64,000 nt of DNA from CAZWCX01 sp964632945 (GTDB lineage: Bacteria; Planctomycetota; MHYJ01; WSZJ01; CAZWCX01), in contig CAZWCX010000021.1 of assembly GCA_964632945.1 (NCBI GenBank), forward strand, positions 1 through 64,000, read 5' to 3'. The notes under the pieces were generated by a model. It searched no databases. It saw only the letters and a program-made list of their open reading frames with translations, and was not told the DNA's origin. Within the stretch, counting starts at the first letter, position 1. Every line of letters starts with the position of its first letter. Both the position numbers and the translations under genes were made by a program. Positions 1 to 8,702 of this stretch are shown piece by piece.

Positions 1-113
1 CGCCCCGCGGTCCCGGCTGCCGACGCAGCCAGGAGCCCGCGGGCGGATTCTTCGCGAAGCCGCGGACGCGGCTTCATGAGTCATGCGGGCTGGACCTCCG
101 TGGGCGGACGCCG

Positions 114-2066
114 ATGATCAGCGAAATCGACCGTTGGCTGGCCGCGGAGTTGTATCGTCTTTTCATCCTGAGCCAGGAGCAGATCGCGGACTGCCTGAAC
201 GCCCAGCTGGAAGCGGAGAAGGCGGGGCGGGATGCGCCGCTGGAGGACATCGTCCTCAAGCGCGGGTACATCACGCGCAAGCGCCTGGCGGAGGTCCTGG
301 AGACGGTGCCGCCGGAGGTGGTGGAGGCCCAGGCGGCGGTGTTGCGGCGCGCGGCCGAGGCGCGCCTGGCGGCCGCGGAAGGGCGGGCGGCGGAGTCGGA
401 ATCCACCCATCCGGCGGGCGTTCCCCGGGCGCCCGGCGGTGCCGAGCCGATCGCCGCCGGCGCGGTCGAGGCCGTCCGCGCCGGGGCCCGGACCGCGCCG
501 CGGGAGGCGGCCGGGACCCCGTCCGCGCCCCGGGCGCGATTGCTCCCGGAGGAGTCCGGTCCCCCCATCATCGAGGACTTCCAACTGCACGAGATCCTGG
601 TCGAAGGGGCGGGCGTGACCACCTACTCCGCCTCCACGACCCGGGCGGAGGAGCGGACCCTCGTGCGCGTCCTGCATCCCGGCGCGGGTGCGGAGCGGCC
701 GGAACGGAGGGCCGATTTCCAGCGCGAGGCGCGCTTGCAGGACGAGTTCCTGCACCCCAACCTTCTCAAGGGGATCGGGCGGGGCGAGTCGAAGGGGTTC
801 GAGTACCAGATCACCGAACACGTGGACGGCGCGCCGCTCTCGCGTCTGCTCGAGCACCACGTGATCTTCGACCTCGGCCGACAGGTGCGGATTGCGCTGC
901 AGGTCGGATGCGCGCTCGCCTATCTGCACGAGAAGGGGCTGGCGCACACCTTCCTGCACCCGGACCACATCTGGCTGCATTCCGACGGTCGCGTCAAAGT
1001 CGCAGGCCTCGGTCACGCGGCGGCGATCGACCCCGGGAATGCGCCGGCGTTCGTCGTCGAGGGATTTACGCGATTCACCGCGCGGGAGGCGGCGCTCGCG
1101 GAGTTCCGCACGTACGGCCTGCTGCTCTTCCATCTCGCCACTTCCGACGCGAGCGTGTGGAAGACCGCCAAGGCCGGCAAGCTGGTCCCCTATGTCGTCG
1201 AGGGGTTGCGGGTGGCGAACGAGCAGCACCGGAACGCGCCGCTGGTCTTGCGCTCGATCATCGGCCGGCTGGTCAGCGAGGACCCGCTGCAGTACTTCCC
1301 GCACCTGGCGCCGATCATGAAAAGGCTGCAGTTGGTGCATCAACCGCTCAAGATCCTGGTCAAGGAAGCGGTTTCGTTCCTGGTCGAATACGAGTCGAAG
1401 GGCCGGCTGCGTCGGGAAGTGGCCGAGTACTTTCCCGAAATTTTCGAGAAGCGTCCCGGGGACCGGGACACCTCCGTGGCGGTGCGCGAAGGGTCGAGCG
1501 GCGGTCCCGCTCCGGAATCGGCCGGGGAGGAGGCGTCCGGGGAAGGCGCGGGCGAAGACGCCGGGACCGGCGCGGGCGGGACGGCGGAGGCCAAGCCGCG
1601 CCCGGGCCGTCTGGGTCCGCGGCGTCTCCGGTCGCGCCTGGGGGGACGCATGACTTCGCGCGAGAAGCTGCGCCCGGCGCAGCGGCGGCGCGAGGGCGCG
1701 GACGCGGAGGAGGACGCGGCCGCGCCCGGGCCGGCCGCCGGGGCCCCGGCGGAAAAAGCCGCGGAGGGCGGTCAGGCCGCCGCCGGCGCGGGGGTGAGCG
1801 CCGAGGAGATTGCCGGCGCCTCCACGGTCAACGACGAGATCGACGACCTCTCCCGCGAAGATGCCGTGGACGAGGAGACGGGCGACGAGGGCGCCGACGC
1901 CGCGGACGCGGCCGGGTCCGGGGAAGGGGAAGAAGGGGACGAGTCCGCCGGCGCGAAGGACCCTGCGGGTGATAAGACGCCGTCGTCCGACGAGGACAAG
2001 TCGGCTCGCCGTCTCGTTTCGCGCCGTCTCGCCCGGATCAAGGGACGCCGCAAGTTCAAACGGTAG
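114..2066 (+). CDS. Pseudokinase with N-terminal MshEN-like domain
   Basis: The protein has 650 residues. Residues 10-75 resemble the small helical N-terminal domain of type II secretion/pilus ATPases (MshEN-like); the kinase at 27959 carries three such repeats. Residues 153-420 follow the Ser/Thr kinase fold pattern, but every catalytic position is lost: Arg185 stands at the VAIK lysine, the HRD motif reads HTF (278-280) followed by LHPDHI, and DFG reads GLG (298-300). It should therefore bind or scaffold rather than phosphorylate. Residues about 450-625 are an Ala/Gly/Glu-rich acidic disordered stretch ending in a basic tail (RRLVSRRLARIKGRRKFKR). No membrane segment is seen. Upstream sequence is short and no clear ribosome site was found, so the start is only likely. 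Being a pseudokinase is read directly from the residues; the function is unknown. Confidence 0.8.
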   Translation: MISEIDRWLAAELYRLFILSQEQIADCLNAQLEAEKAGRDAPLEDIVLKRGYITRKRLAEVLETVPPEVVEAQAAVLRRAAEARLAAAEGRAAESESTHPAGVPRAPGGAEPIAAGAVEAVRAGARTAPREAAGTPSAPRARLLPEESGPPIIEDFQLHEILVEGAGVTTYSASTTRAEERTLVRVLHPGAGAERPERRADFQREARLQDEFLHPNLLKGIGRGESKGFEYQITEHVDGAPLSRLLEHHVIFDLGRQVRIALQVGCALAYLHEKGLAHTFLHPDHIWLHSDGRVKVAGLGHAAAIDPGNAPAFVVEGFTRFTAREAALAEFRTYGLLLFHLATSDASVWKTAKAGKLVPYVVEGLRVANEQHRNAPLVLRSIIGRLVSEDPLQYFPHLAPIMKRLQLVHQPLKILVKEAVSFLVEYESKGRLRREVAEYFPEIFEKRPGDRDTSVAVREGSSGGPAPESAGEEASGEGAGEDAGTGAGGTAEAKPRPGRLGPRRLRSRLGGRMTSREKLRPAQRRREGADAEEDAAAPGPAAGAPAEKAAEGGQAAAGAGVSAEEIAGASTVNDEIDDLSREDAVDEETGDEGADAADAAGSGEGEEGDESAGAKDPAGDKTPSSDEDKSARRLVSRRLARIKGRRKFKR

Positions 2067-2151
2067 CGCCGCCGACCGGTTTCGGTTAGCATTTCGCTCG
2101 ACCCGCGCGGGCGAAGCCGGCGTGGGCCTTCCCTCCTGGGCCGGGACCTCC

Positions 2152-3309
2152 ATGAAGATCCTGCACACGGCCGACTGGCATCTCGGCCGGGTCCTCCATC
2201 AGGTGTCGATGCTCGAGGACCAGGCGTGGGTGCTCGAGCGCCTCCTGGAACTCGTCCGGAGCGAACGTCCGGATCTCGTCCTCCTCGCCGGCGACGTGTA
2301 CGACCGGGCGGTGCCGCCGGCGGATGCCGTCGAGCTGCTCGACCACGTCCTGGGCGAACTCGTGCTCGGCGCGGGAGTGCCGGTGGTCGCGATCGCGGGG
2401 AACCACGACAGTCCGGAGCGGCTCGCCTTCGGACGGCGATTGCTGGAGGCGCGCCGGCTGCACGTCGTCGGGCGCCTGATCGCGGCGGCCGGGCCGATCG
2501 TATTCGAAGACGGCGCCGGTCCGGTGCACGTCTGGGCGGTCCCGTATGCGGAGCCGGCGCGCGTGCGGGAAGCGCTGCCGGGATGCGCCGCAAGGTCGCA
2601 CGACGAGGCGATGCGCGCCTGGTTCGACGCCGTGCGCGCGCGCAAGGCCTGGGGCGTACGCGCGCTCGCCGTCGCCCATGCTTTCGTCGCCGGCGGCCGC
2701 GAATGCGAGTCGGAGCGGCCCCTGGCCGTCGGGGGGACCGGCGCGGTCGATCCCGCCTGCTTCGCGGGCTTCGAATACGCCGCGCTCGGGCACCTCCATC
2801 GACCCCAGTCCGTCGGCAGCGAACGGGTGCGGTATTCCGGCTCGCCCCTCAAGTACTCCTTCTCCGAGGCCGACGACGCCAAGTCGGTCGCCTGGATCGA
2901 GCTGTCGCCGTCCGGGGAAGCCTCGGTGCGTACCGTTCCCCTCGGGGCCCGGCGGGATCTGCGACGCGTATCCGGCACCCTGGCCGACCTGCTTGCTCCC
3001 GCCGCGCGCGTCGCGCCGGGCACCGAGGACTGGCTCGAGATCACGCTCCTGGATCCGGGCCCCGTCTGGGAGCCGATGCGCCGCCTGCGCGAGGCGTACC
3101 CCAATGTGCTCCACGTGCGCTCCGCGCCGGCGGGCGCGACGGGCCTTCCCGGCGCGACCGCGCGGCCGGCGATCGACCTGCGCGCCCTTTCGGAGGAGGT
3201 GCTGTTTGCGCGCTTCTTCGACCAGATGATCGGTCGTCCGCTCTCGGACCAAGAAGCCGCCGAGGTCGCGGACGCGGCCCAGGCCGTGCGCGCGCGGGAG
3301 GGGGCATGA
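2152..3309 (+). CDS. sbcD: Exonuclease SbcD (Mre11-type nuclease subunit)
   Basis: The protein has 385 residues and is the calcineurin-like nuclease subunit of the SbcCD DNA-end-processing complex, which opens hairpins and cuts double-strand ends in the cytoplasm. The start gives the classic MKILHTADWHLGR opening, with metal-binding motifs DWH (D8, H10), GDVYD, GNHDS, a His-rich AHAF segment and GHLHRPQ in the expected order. The frame is open further upstream, but family length and the opening motif fix the start at 2152. The stop overlaps the sbcC start (ATGA), so the two subunits are translationally coupled. The length is normal for SbcD. Confidence 0.96.
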   Translation: MKILHTADWHLGRVLHQVSMLEDQAWVLERLLELVRSERPDLVLLAGDVYDRAVPPADAVELLDHVLGELVLGAGVPVVAIAGNHDSPERLAFGRRLLEARRLHVVGRLIAAAGPIVFEDGAGPVHVWAVPYAEPARVREALPGCAARSHDEAMRAWFDAVRARKAWGVRALAVAHAFVAGGRECESERPLAVGGTGAVDPACFAGFEYAALGHLHRPQSVGSERVRYSGSPLKYSFSEADDAKSVAWIELSPSGEASVRTVPLGARRDLRRVSGTLADLLAPAARVAPGTEDWLEITLLDPGPVWEPMRRLREAYPNVLHVRSAPAGATGLPGATARPAIDLRALSEEVLFARFFDQMIGRPLSDQEAAEVADAAQAVRAREGA

Positions 3310-6300
3310 AGCCCGAACGTCTCCTGCTCCGCGCCTTCGGCTCCTACGCCGGGGAACAGATCCTCGACTTCGGCGACCTCGCCGGACGCTCGCTTTTCCT
3401 CATTCACGGCCCCACCGGTGCGGGCAAGACCACCGTCCTGGACGCGATCTGCTTCGCCCTCTATGGGGAAACCAGCGGCCTGCGGCAGAGCGGCGACGTG
3501 CGCTCGCACCTGGCCGACCCCGGGACGACGACCGAGGTCGTCTACGACTTCGCGCTGGGCGCGCGCCGGTTTCGCGTCCAGCGTTCCCCCGAGCAGAAGC
3601 GGCCACGCAGGCGCGGCGGCGGCGACGTCCGCGAGCCGGGGCGGGCCACCCTCTGGGACCGCACCGAGGCCGGCGCCGGGGAAGGCCGCGTGCTGGCCGA
3701 CCGCCCCCAGCAGGTCACCCAGGAGGTGGCGCGCCTGCTCGGGTTCGAGGGGGACCAGTTCCGGCAGGTCGTGCTTCTCCCGCAGGGGGAGTTCCGGCGG
3801 CTCCTGACCTCCTCGTCCCTGGAGCGGGAGGAGATCCTGCACGTCCTCTTCCGCACCGATCGGTGCCGCGCCCTCGAGGAGGAACTGAAACGGCGCCAGA
3901 CGGAGGCCGAAAAGGGGCTGGGAGAACAGCGCGCGCGGCGGGAGACGCTCCTCGGCCGGGCCGGGGTCGAGCGCGTGGAGGACCTGGCCCCGCGCCTTGC
4001 GGATCTGGCCCGCCGAATGGCGGAGGCGTCGGCCGCGGTGCAGGCGCGGGATGCGACCTTCCTGGCCGCCGACCAGGCGCTCAAGGCCGGGGAAGCGGCC
4101 GAGGCGCGGTTCGTGGAACACGAGGCGGCGAAGGCGGACCAGGAACGCCTGGCCGGGGAGGTCGGCAAGATCGAGGTCCGTCGCCGGGAGTTGGACCGTG
4201 CGGACCGGGCGTCGCGGCTCGAAGACGGCTTCGAACGGGTCCAGGAGAAGCGGCGGGAAACCGAGCGACTCGGCAAGCGCGAGCAGGAGTGCGTGCGCGA
4301 AGCGGAGAAGGCGGGGGAGGACATGGCGCGGGCCCGCGCGGCCCTGGAAGCCGAGGAGGCGCGGGAACCCGACCGGAGCGCCGCCCGTGAGGAGGCGACG
4401 CGCCTGCGCGACAGCCTGGGCAAGGTCGGCGAGTTGCAGAAGGCGCGCCTCGCGCTGTCCCAGTGTCAGGAGCGGCGCGTCACGGTCGAAGGGCGATTGG
4501 CCGAGGCGCGCGCGCGCGCCAAAGGGGTCCGGACCGAGGTGCAGGAGGCGGAACAGCGCCGGTCGCGCGCGCGCGAGGCCATGCTGTCGGTCCCCGGCCT
4601 GGAACTGAAGCTGGACGAGGCCGCCCGCCTGCTGTTCTATCGCAAGAGTCTCGATCGGAGCGAACGGTCCCTCGGTACGGCGAAGAAGACGCTGAGCCAG
4701 GCGAGCCGTCTGCGCGAGGTCGAGGAGGAGCGACTGTCCGCCGCACGGGCGGCGATGGCGGAGGCGACGGCGCGCTGGGTCCGCGGCCGCGCGGCGGAGT
4801 TGGCCCGCTCCCTCGAGGCGGGAAAGCCGTGCCCGGTCTGCGGGGCGACCGACCATCCGGCCCCCGCCGCCGCCGAGGAAGGCGCGGCGGGGCCGGAAAC
4901 CCTCGAGACGCGCATGAGGACGCTGCAGGACCTGGAAGACTCCGCCGCCGCCGCGCGCGGCCGGGAGGCCGAGGCCCGGGCCTCGGTCGAACGGATGGAG
5001 GCGGAGGCGCTGCGCATGCGCGAGAGCCTCGGCGCCCGCGCCGGGGAAACCGCGGAGGCTCTGGAGGCGGCAGCCCGCGAAATCCGCCGGCAACTGGAGA
5101 CCGCCCAGTCGGGACGCCGCCAGGTGCTGGATGCCGAGTCCCAGCAGACCGAGATCCGCAAGCGGATGCAGGCGGCGGAAGAGGAGGCCGGACTGGCGGA
5201 TCTGGAACTCGTGCGCGTGGTCGAGGAGTGCGGCCAGTTGACCGGCGTGCTGCGCGCCCTCGAGCAGGACGTTCCCGAGGGATTGCGCGACGTGGATGCC
5301 CTGCAGGAGGCGATCCGCGCGGCCGAGGAGAAGCGGGATCTCCTCGACGCCGCCCTGGCGCGCGCACGGGAGGAGTCGGCCCGCCAGGAGCGGCGGCTCC
5401 ACGTCGCGGAATCCGAGCGCAAGGGAGCGGTGGAGGCGCGCGAGCGGGCCGCGGCGGCGGCCCGGGAGGCGGGCGAGGCCTTCCAGTCCAGGGTCGCGGA
5501 CGCCGGCTTCTCCGACCTCGAGGACTTCGCCTCGGCGCGGCGCCCCGCCGCCAGCCGGGATCTGCTCCGGCAGGCGGTCGAGGAATTCGACCGCGCTCGC
5601 GCGGACGCCGAGCGGAGGCTCCGCGCCGCGGAGCGGGCGCTGGAGGGCGTGTCCCGCCCGGACGTCGGGGCGCTGCGCGCCGGCTGGGATGCCACCCGCG
5701 CGGCACGCGACGACGCCCTTCGAGTGGAGGCGGAACTGCGCCGGGAGCGGGACGAAATCGATCGCCTGCGCGCGGACGTGGAGGGACTCGATCGCGCCCT
5801 CGGCGACCTCGAGCAGCGACTCGCCCGCGTCGCCGGACTCGCCAGCGCGGCGCGCGGCGAAAATGAGGCGCGTGTGACCTTCCAGCGGTTCGTCCTGGGG
5901 GCCCTGCTCGACGAGGTCGCCGAGGCCGCCGCCCTCCGCCTGCACGCAATGAGCCGCGATCGCTATCATCTCGAGCGGGCCCGCGAGACCGAAGACCGCC
6001 GGCGCTCCGGCGGTCTCGATCTCGTCGTGGTCGATACCTACACCGGCGAACCGCGCTCGGTGCGGACGCTCTCCGGCGGCGAGATGTTCCTGGCCGCGCT
6101 CTCCTTCAGCCTCGGTCTCGCCGACGTGGTGCAGCGCCACACCGGGGGGATTCGACTCGACGCCATCTTCGTGGACGAGGGCTTCGGATCCCTCGACCCG
6201 GACGCGCTCGAATTGGCCATGCGCACGCTGGTCGATCTGCAACGCGACGGCCGGATGGTCGGCGTCATCTCGCACGTGCCCGAACTGCGCGAGTGGATCG

Positions 6301-6362
6301 ATGCCCGCCTCGAGGTCGCGACCGGCCGCGAGGGCAGCCGGGCGCGATTCGTCGTGGGATAG
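3306..6362 (+). CDS. sbcC: Exonuclease SbcC (Rad50-type ATPase subunit)
   Basis: The protein has 1018 residues and is the SMC-like ATPase partner of SbcD. Walker A is GPTGAGKTT with K41. A long Glu/Arg/Ala-rich coiled coil follows, broken in the middle by the zinc hook CPVC (C509, C512), and the C-terminal lobe carries the ABC signature LSGGE and the Walker B/D-loop segment FVDEGFGSLD. The ATG overlaps the last codon of sbcD by 4 nt. The length is typical. Its highly biased codons create very long but meaningless antisense frames. Confidence 0.96.
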   Translation: MKPERLLLRAFGSYAGEQILDFGDLAGRSLFLIHGPTGAGKTTVLDAICFALYGETSGLRQSGDVRSHLADPGTTTEVVYDFALGARRFRVQRSPEQKRPRRRGGGDVREPGRATLWDRTEAGAGEGRVLADRPQQVTQEVARLLGFEGDQFRQVVLLPQGEFRRLLTSSSLEREEILHVLFRTDRCRALEEELKRRQTEAEKGLGEQRARRETLLGRAGVERVEDLAPRLADLARRMAEASAAVQARDATFLAADQALKAGEAAEARFVEHEAAKADQERLAGEVGKIEVRRRELDRADRASRLEDGFERVQEKRRETERLGKREQECVREAEKAGEDMARARAALEAEEAREPDRSAAREEATRLRDSLGKVGELQKARLALSQCQERRVTVEGRLAEARARAKGVRTEVQEAEQRRSRAREAMLSVPGLELKLDEAARLLFYRKSLDRSERSLGTAKKTLSQASRLREVEEERLSAARAAMAEATARWVRGRAAELARSLEAGKPCPVCGATDHPAPAAAEEGAAGPETLETRMRTLQDLEDSAAAARGREAEARASVERMEAEALRMRESLGARAGETAEALEAAAREIRRQLETAQSGRRQVLDAESQQTEIRKRMQAAEEEAGLADLELVRVVEECGQLTGVLRALEQDVPEGLRDVDALQEAIRAAEEKRDLLDAALARAREESARQERRLHVAESERKGAVEARERAAAAAREAGEAFQSRVADAGFSDLEDFASARRPAASRDLLRQAVEEFDRARADAERRLRAAERALEGVSRPDVGALRAGWDATRAARDDALRVEAELRRERDEIDRLRADVEGLDRALGDLEQRLARVAGLASAARGENEARVTFQRFVLGALLDEVAEAAALRLHAMSRDRYHLERARETEDRRRSGGLDLVVVDTYTGEPRSVRTLSGGEMFLAALSFSLGLADVVQRHTGGIRLDAIFVDEGFGSLDPDALELAMRTLVDLQRDGRMVGVISHVPELREWIDARLEVATGREGSRARFVVG

Positions 6363-6641
6363 ACCGGAAGCCCGGCGCGCGTCCCGGGGCGAGTTCGCGC
6401 TCCGGGCGACCCGCTCCTCCCCCGGGACCGATTTCGGGGGTGAGCCCCGCGCTCCGACGGGCCGGGAGGTCCGTTGCGCATGCCGGCGGCGGGTTTCCCG
6501 AAAAGCGCATAACGCCCGCCTTGGTCATGCCTTGCGATTACATCGGCAACGGGTCGGTGGGGCGGTCCTTTTCTTTTCGTTTCCGCCTGGAAATCCGACG
6601 GGGTGCGGCGTCTATCCCCGGGAGCCACGAAGGGAATCGAC

Positions 6642-7385
6642 ATGTCGGACCCATCGTTGATCGAGCGGCACCTGCAGGGGGACCGTATCGCCCTGAATGA
6701 GATCCTGGATGCGCACGAGGCGTCGCTCCTGCGTTACGCCCGCGTGCTGCTGGGTTCGGCCGATCGGGCGGAGGATGCGGTTCAGGAGACGTTCCTGCGT
6801 TTCCTGCGGGAAGGGCCGAAGATGCGCGACGTGCAGGCCCTGTTTCCCTGGCTTCTTCAGGTCACGCGTCGCGTGTGCTGGGACATGCAGCGGAAGGAGA
6901 GGCGCATGGATCGCAAGCACGAGGAAGCCCGTCGCCAAGCGGCGGGAGCGGCCGTGGAGGCGGCCGAACAGCCGATGCTCGCCGGCGAAGTACGGGAGCG
7001 GGTGCGTGGGGCGGTGGCCCGGCTTCCGGAAGTGCAGCAGGAGGTGGTGCGATTGAGGCAGTGGGACGGCCTCTCGTATCAGGAGACGGCCGACTGCCTG
7101 GGGTTGACGATTTCCAACGTGAGCCATCACCTGGGCCAGGCGCTGAAGGCGGTGGCCGGGTGTCGAAGGATCGCCTCGAGCGCAGTGGGGTGGGGAGCGA
7201 TTCGCCCGCAAGTTGGAACGCCGAGGAGTACGCGTACCTGCCGGAAAACCCGTTCCAGCGGGTCTCCGACCAGGCGCTGTCGACCTTCTCGATCGACGTC
7301 GACACGGCTTCCTATGCCAATGTGCGCCGGTTCCTTCACTCCGGACGGCTGCCCCCGCCGGACGCGGTTCGCATCGAAGAGATGA
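6642..7385 (+). CDS. ECF-like sigma-70 family RNA polymerase sigma factor
   Basis: As read the product has 247 residues. Residues 1-75 form region 2 (DRAEDAVQETFLRFLR) and residues about 115-165 form region 4 with its helix-turn-helix (LSYQETADCLGLTISNVSHH). The ATG at 6642 has AAGGGA 6-7 nt upstream. Region 4 ends near nucleotide 7155; everything after it up to the stop at 7385 is an out-of-frame reading of the vWA gene and does not look like protein. The real sigma factor is therefore about 170 residues with no stop of its own, or it is fused to the vWA protein by a missing base (see findings). In Planctomycetota such sigma factors often sit next to vWA proteins, so a regulatory pair is plausible. 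Confidence 0.8.
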   Translation: MSDPSLIERHLQGDRIALNEILDAHEASLLRYARVLLGSADRAEDAVQETFLRFLREGPKMRDVQALFPWLLQVTRRVCWDMQRKERRMDRKHEEARRQAAGAAVEAAEQPMLAGEVRERVRGAVARLPEVQQEVVRLRQWDGLSYQETADCLGLTISNVSHHLGQALKAVAGCRRIASSAVGWGAIRPQVGTPRSTRTCRKTRSSGSPTRRCRPSRSTSTRLPMPMCAGSFTPDGCPRRTRFASKR

Positions 7386-8576
7386 TCAACTACTTCACCT
7401 ATGACTACGCCGCGCCCGCGGGGGAGCATCCCTTCTCCGTCGCCGTCGAGGCCCATGCCGCCCCCTGGCAGCCCCACCATCGCCTGGTGCGGATCGGGCT
7501 GCGCGGCCGGGAGATCGCGTTCGAGCATCGGCCGGTGTCGAATCTCGTCTTCCTCATCGATGTCTCCGGTTCGATGAATGAAGAGAAGAAGCTTCCGCTG
7601 GTGCAACGCGCGCTGAAGCTGCTGGTCGATCACCTGACCGAGAACGACCGGGTGGCGATGGTGGTGTACGCGGGTTCGTCCGGCCTCGTGTTGCCGAGCA
7701 CGACCGGGGACCGCAAGGAGGCGATCCTCGGGGCGCTCGACCGGCTGCGCGCGGGCGGCTCCACCAACGGCGGCGCGGGCATCCAGCTCGCGTACCGGAC
7801 CGCGGAGGACCACTTCGTGAAGGACGGGGTCAACCGGGTGATCCTGTGCACCGACGGGGACTTCAACGTCGGGGTGACGAGCCCGGGGGACCTGGTGCGG
7901 CTGATCGAAGACAAGCGCAAGAGCGGCGTGTTTCTCTCCGTGCTGGGATTCGCGGGCGGCAACTACGCGGATGCGCGCATGCAGGAGCTGGCGGACAAGG
8001 GAAACGGGAACGCCTACACCATCGACTCGCTGTCGGAAGCGCGCAAGGTGCTCGTCGAGCAGGCCGCCGGCACCCTGATCACGATCGCCAAGGACGTGAA
8101 GATTCAGGTCGAGTTCAATCCCGCGCAGGTCGCCGGGTATCGTCTGCTCGGCTACGAGAATCGCATGCTGGCGGCGCAGGACTTCAACGACGACCGCAAG
8201 GACGCCGGCGAGATCGGGGCGGGCCACCAGGTCACGGCGCTGTACGAGATCGTGCCCGCCGGCCGCGGGGGTCGCGACCGACGAGTGGTTCACGGTCAAA
8301 TTGCGGTACAAGCAGCCGGACGGGGACGTCAGCACGAAGTTCGAGGTTCCGTTCGCGCCCCCGGCGCAGGCCGGCGAACCCTCCGCGGACTATGATTTCG
8401 CGGCTGCCGTCGCCATGACGGGACTGTTGCTGCGGAATTCGGAGCATCGGGGGCAGGCGAGCTGGGCGCTGGCCATCGAGCTCGCGCAGGCCGGGTTGGC
8501 CGACGATCGCGGCGGGTACCGCGCGGAGTTCCTGGGTCTCGCGAAGCGGGCCGGGGAATTGTCGAACCAGGATTGA
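7160..8576 (+). CDS. YfbK-type vWA domain protein, frameshifted
   Basis: From a GTG at 7160 the frame encodes the YfbK N-terminal domain (ENPFQRVSDQALSTFSIDVD) and a vWA domain with an intact MIDAS: DVSGS, the Thr in GGSTNGG, and the Asp in TDGDFNVG. At the G5 run 8267-8271 the frame breaks. The conserved C-terminal (DUF3520-like) part, ATDEWFTVKLRYKQPDG onward, is in another frame and ends at 8576; removing one G restores continuity. The usual signal peptide or anchor and long N-terminal region are absent, and the gene starts inside the sigma-factor frame. Either one or two single-base assembly errors or a decaying gene explain this. The family binds divalent metal and partner proteins; the partner here is unknown. 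Confidence 0.75.
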
Positions 8577-8702
8577 ACCTCGGCGGGACGGGGGGGATCC
8601 CCGGGGGCCGGATCGCGGCGGACGCGGTCCGGTCCGCGCCGCTTTCGGGTCGTGATCCATCGCCGGTTGCGGCGGGAGCGGGGCGGGGCGAAAGGACGCC
8701 GA

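Noticed and set aside
2199..6275. A 1358-codon open frame on the minus strand opposite sbcD-sbcC
   Set aside because: It has no motifs and is fully explained as the antisense shadow of sbcD-sbcC.
6589..6614. ECF-type promoter GGAAAT...CGTCTA in front of the sigma factor gene
   Set aside because: The spacing is 2-3 nt shorter than usual for ECF promoters, and a single match of this quality is expected by chance in GC-rich DNA.
8615..8645. A hairpin with TTT tail after the vWA gene as a terminator
   Set aside because: The stem is bulged (6 + 3 bp) and the U-tract is three bases; it is not distinguishable from GC-rich background.
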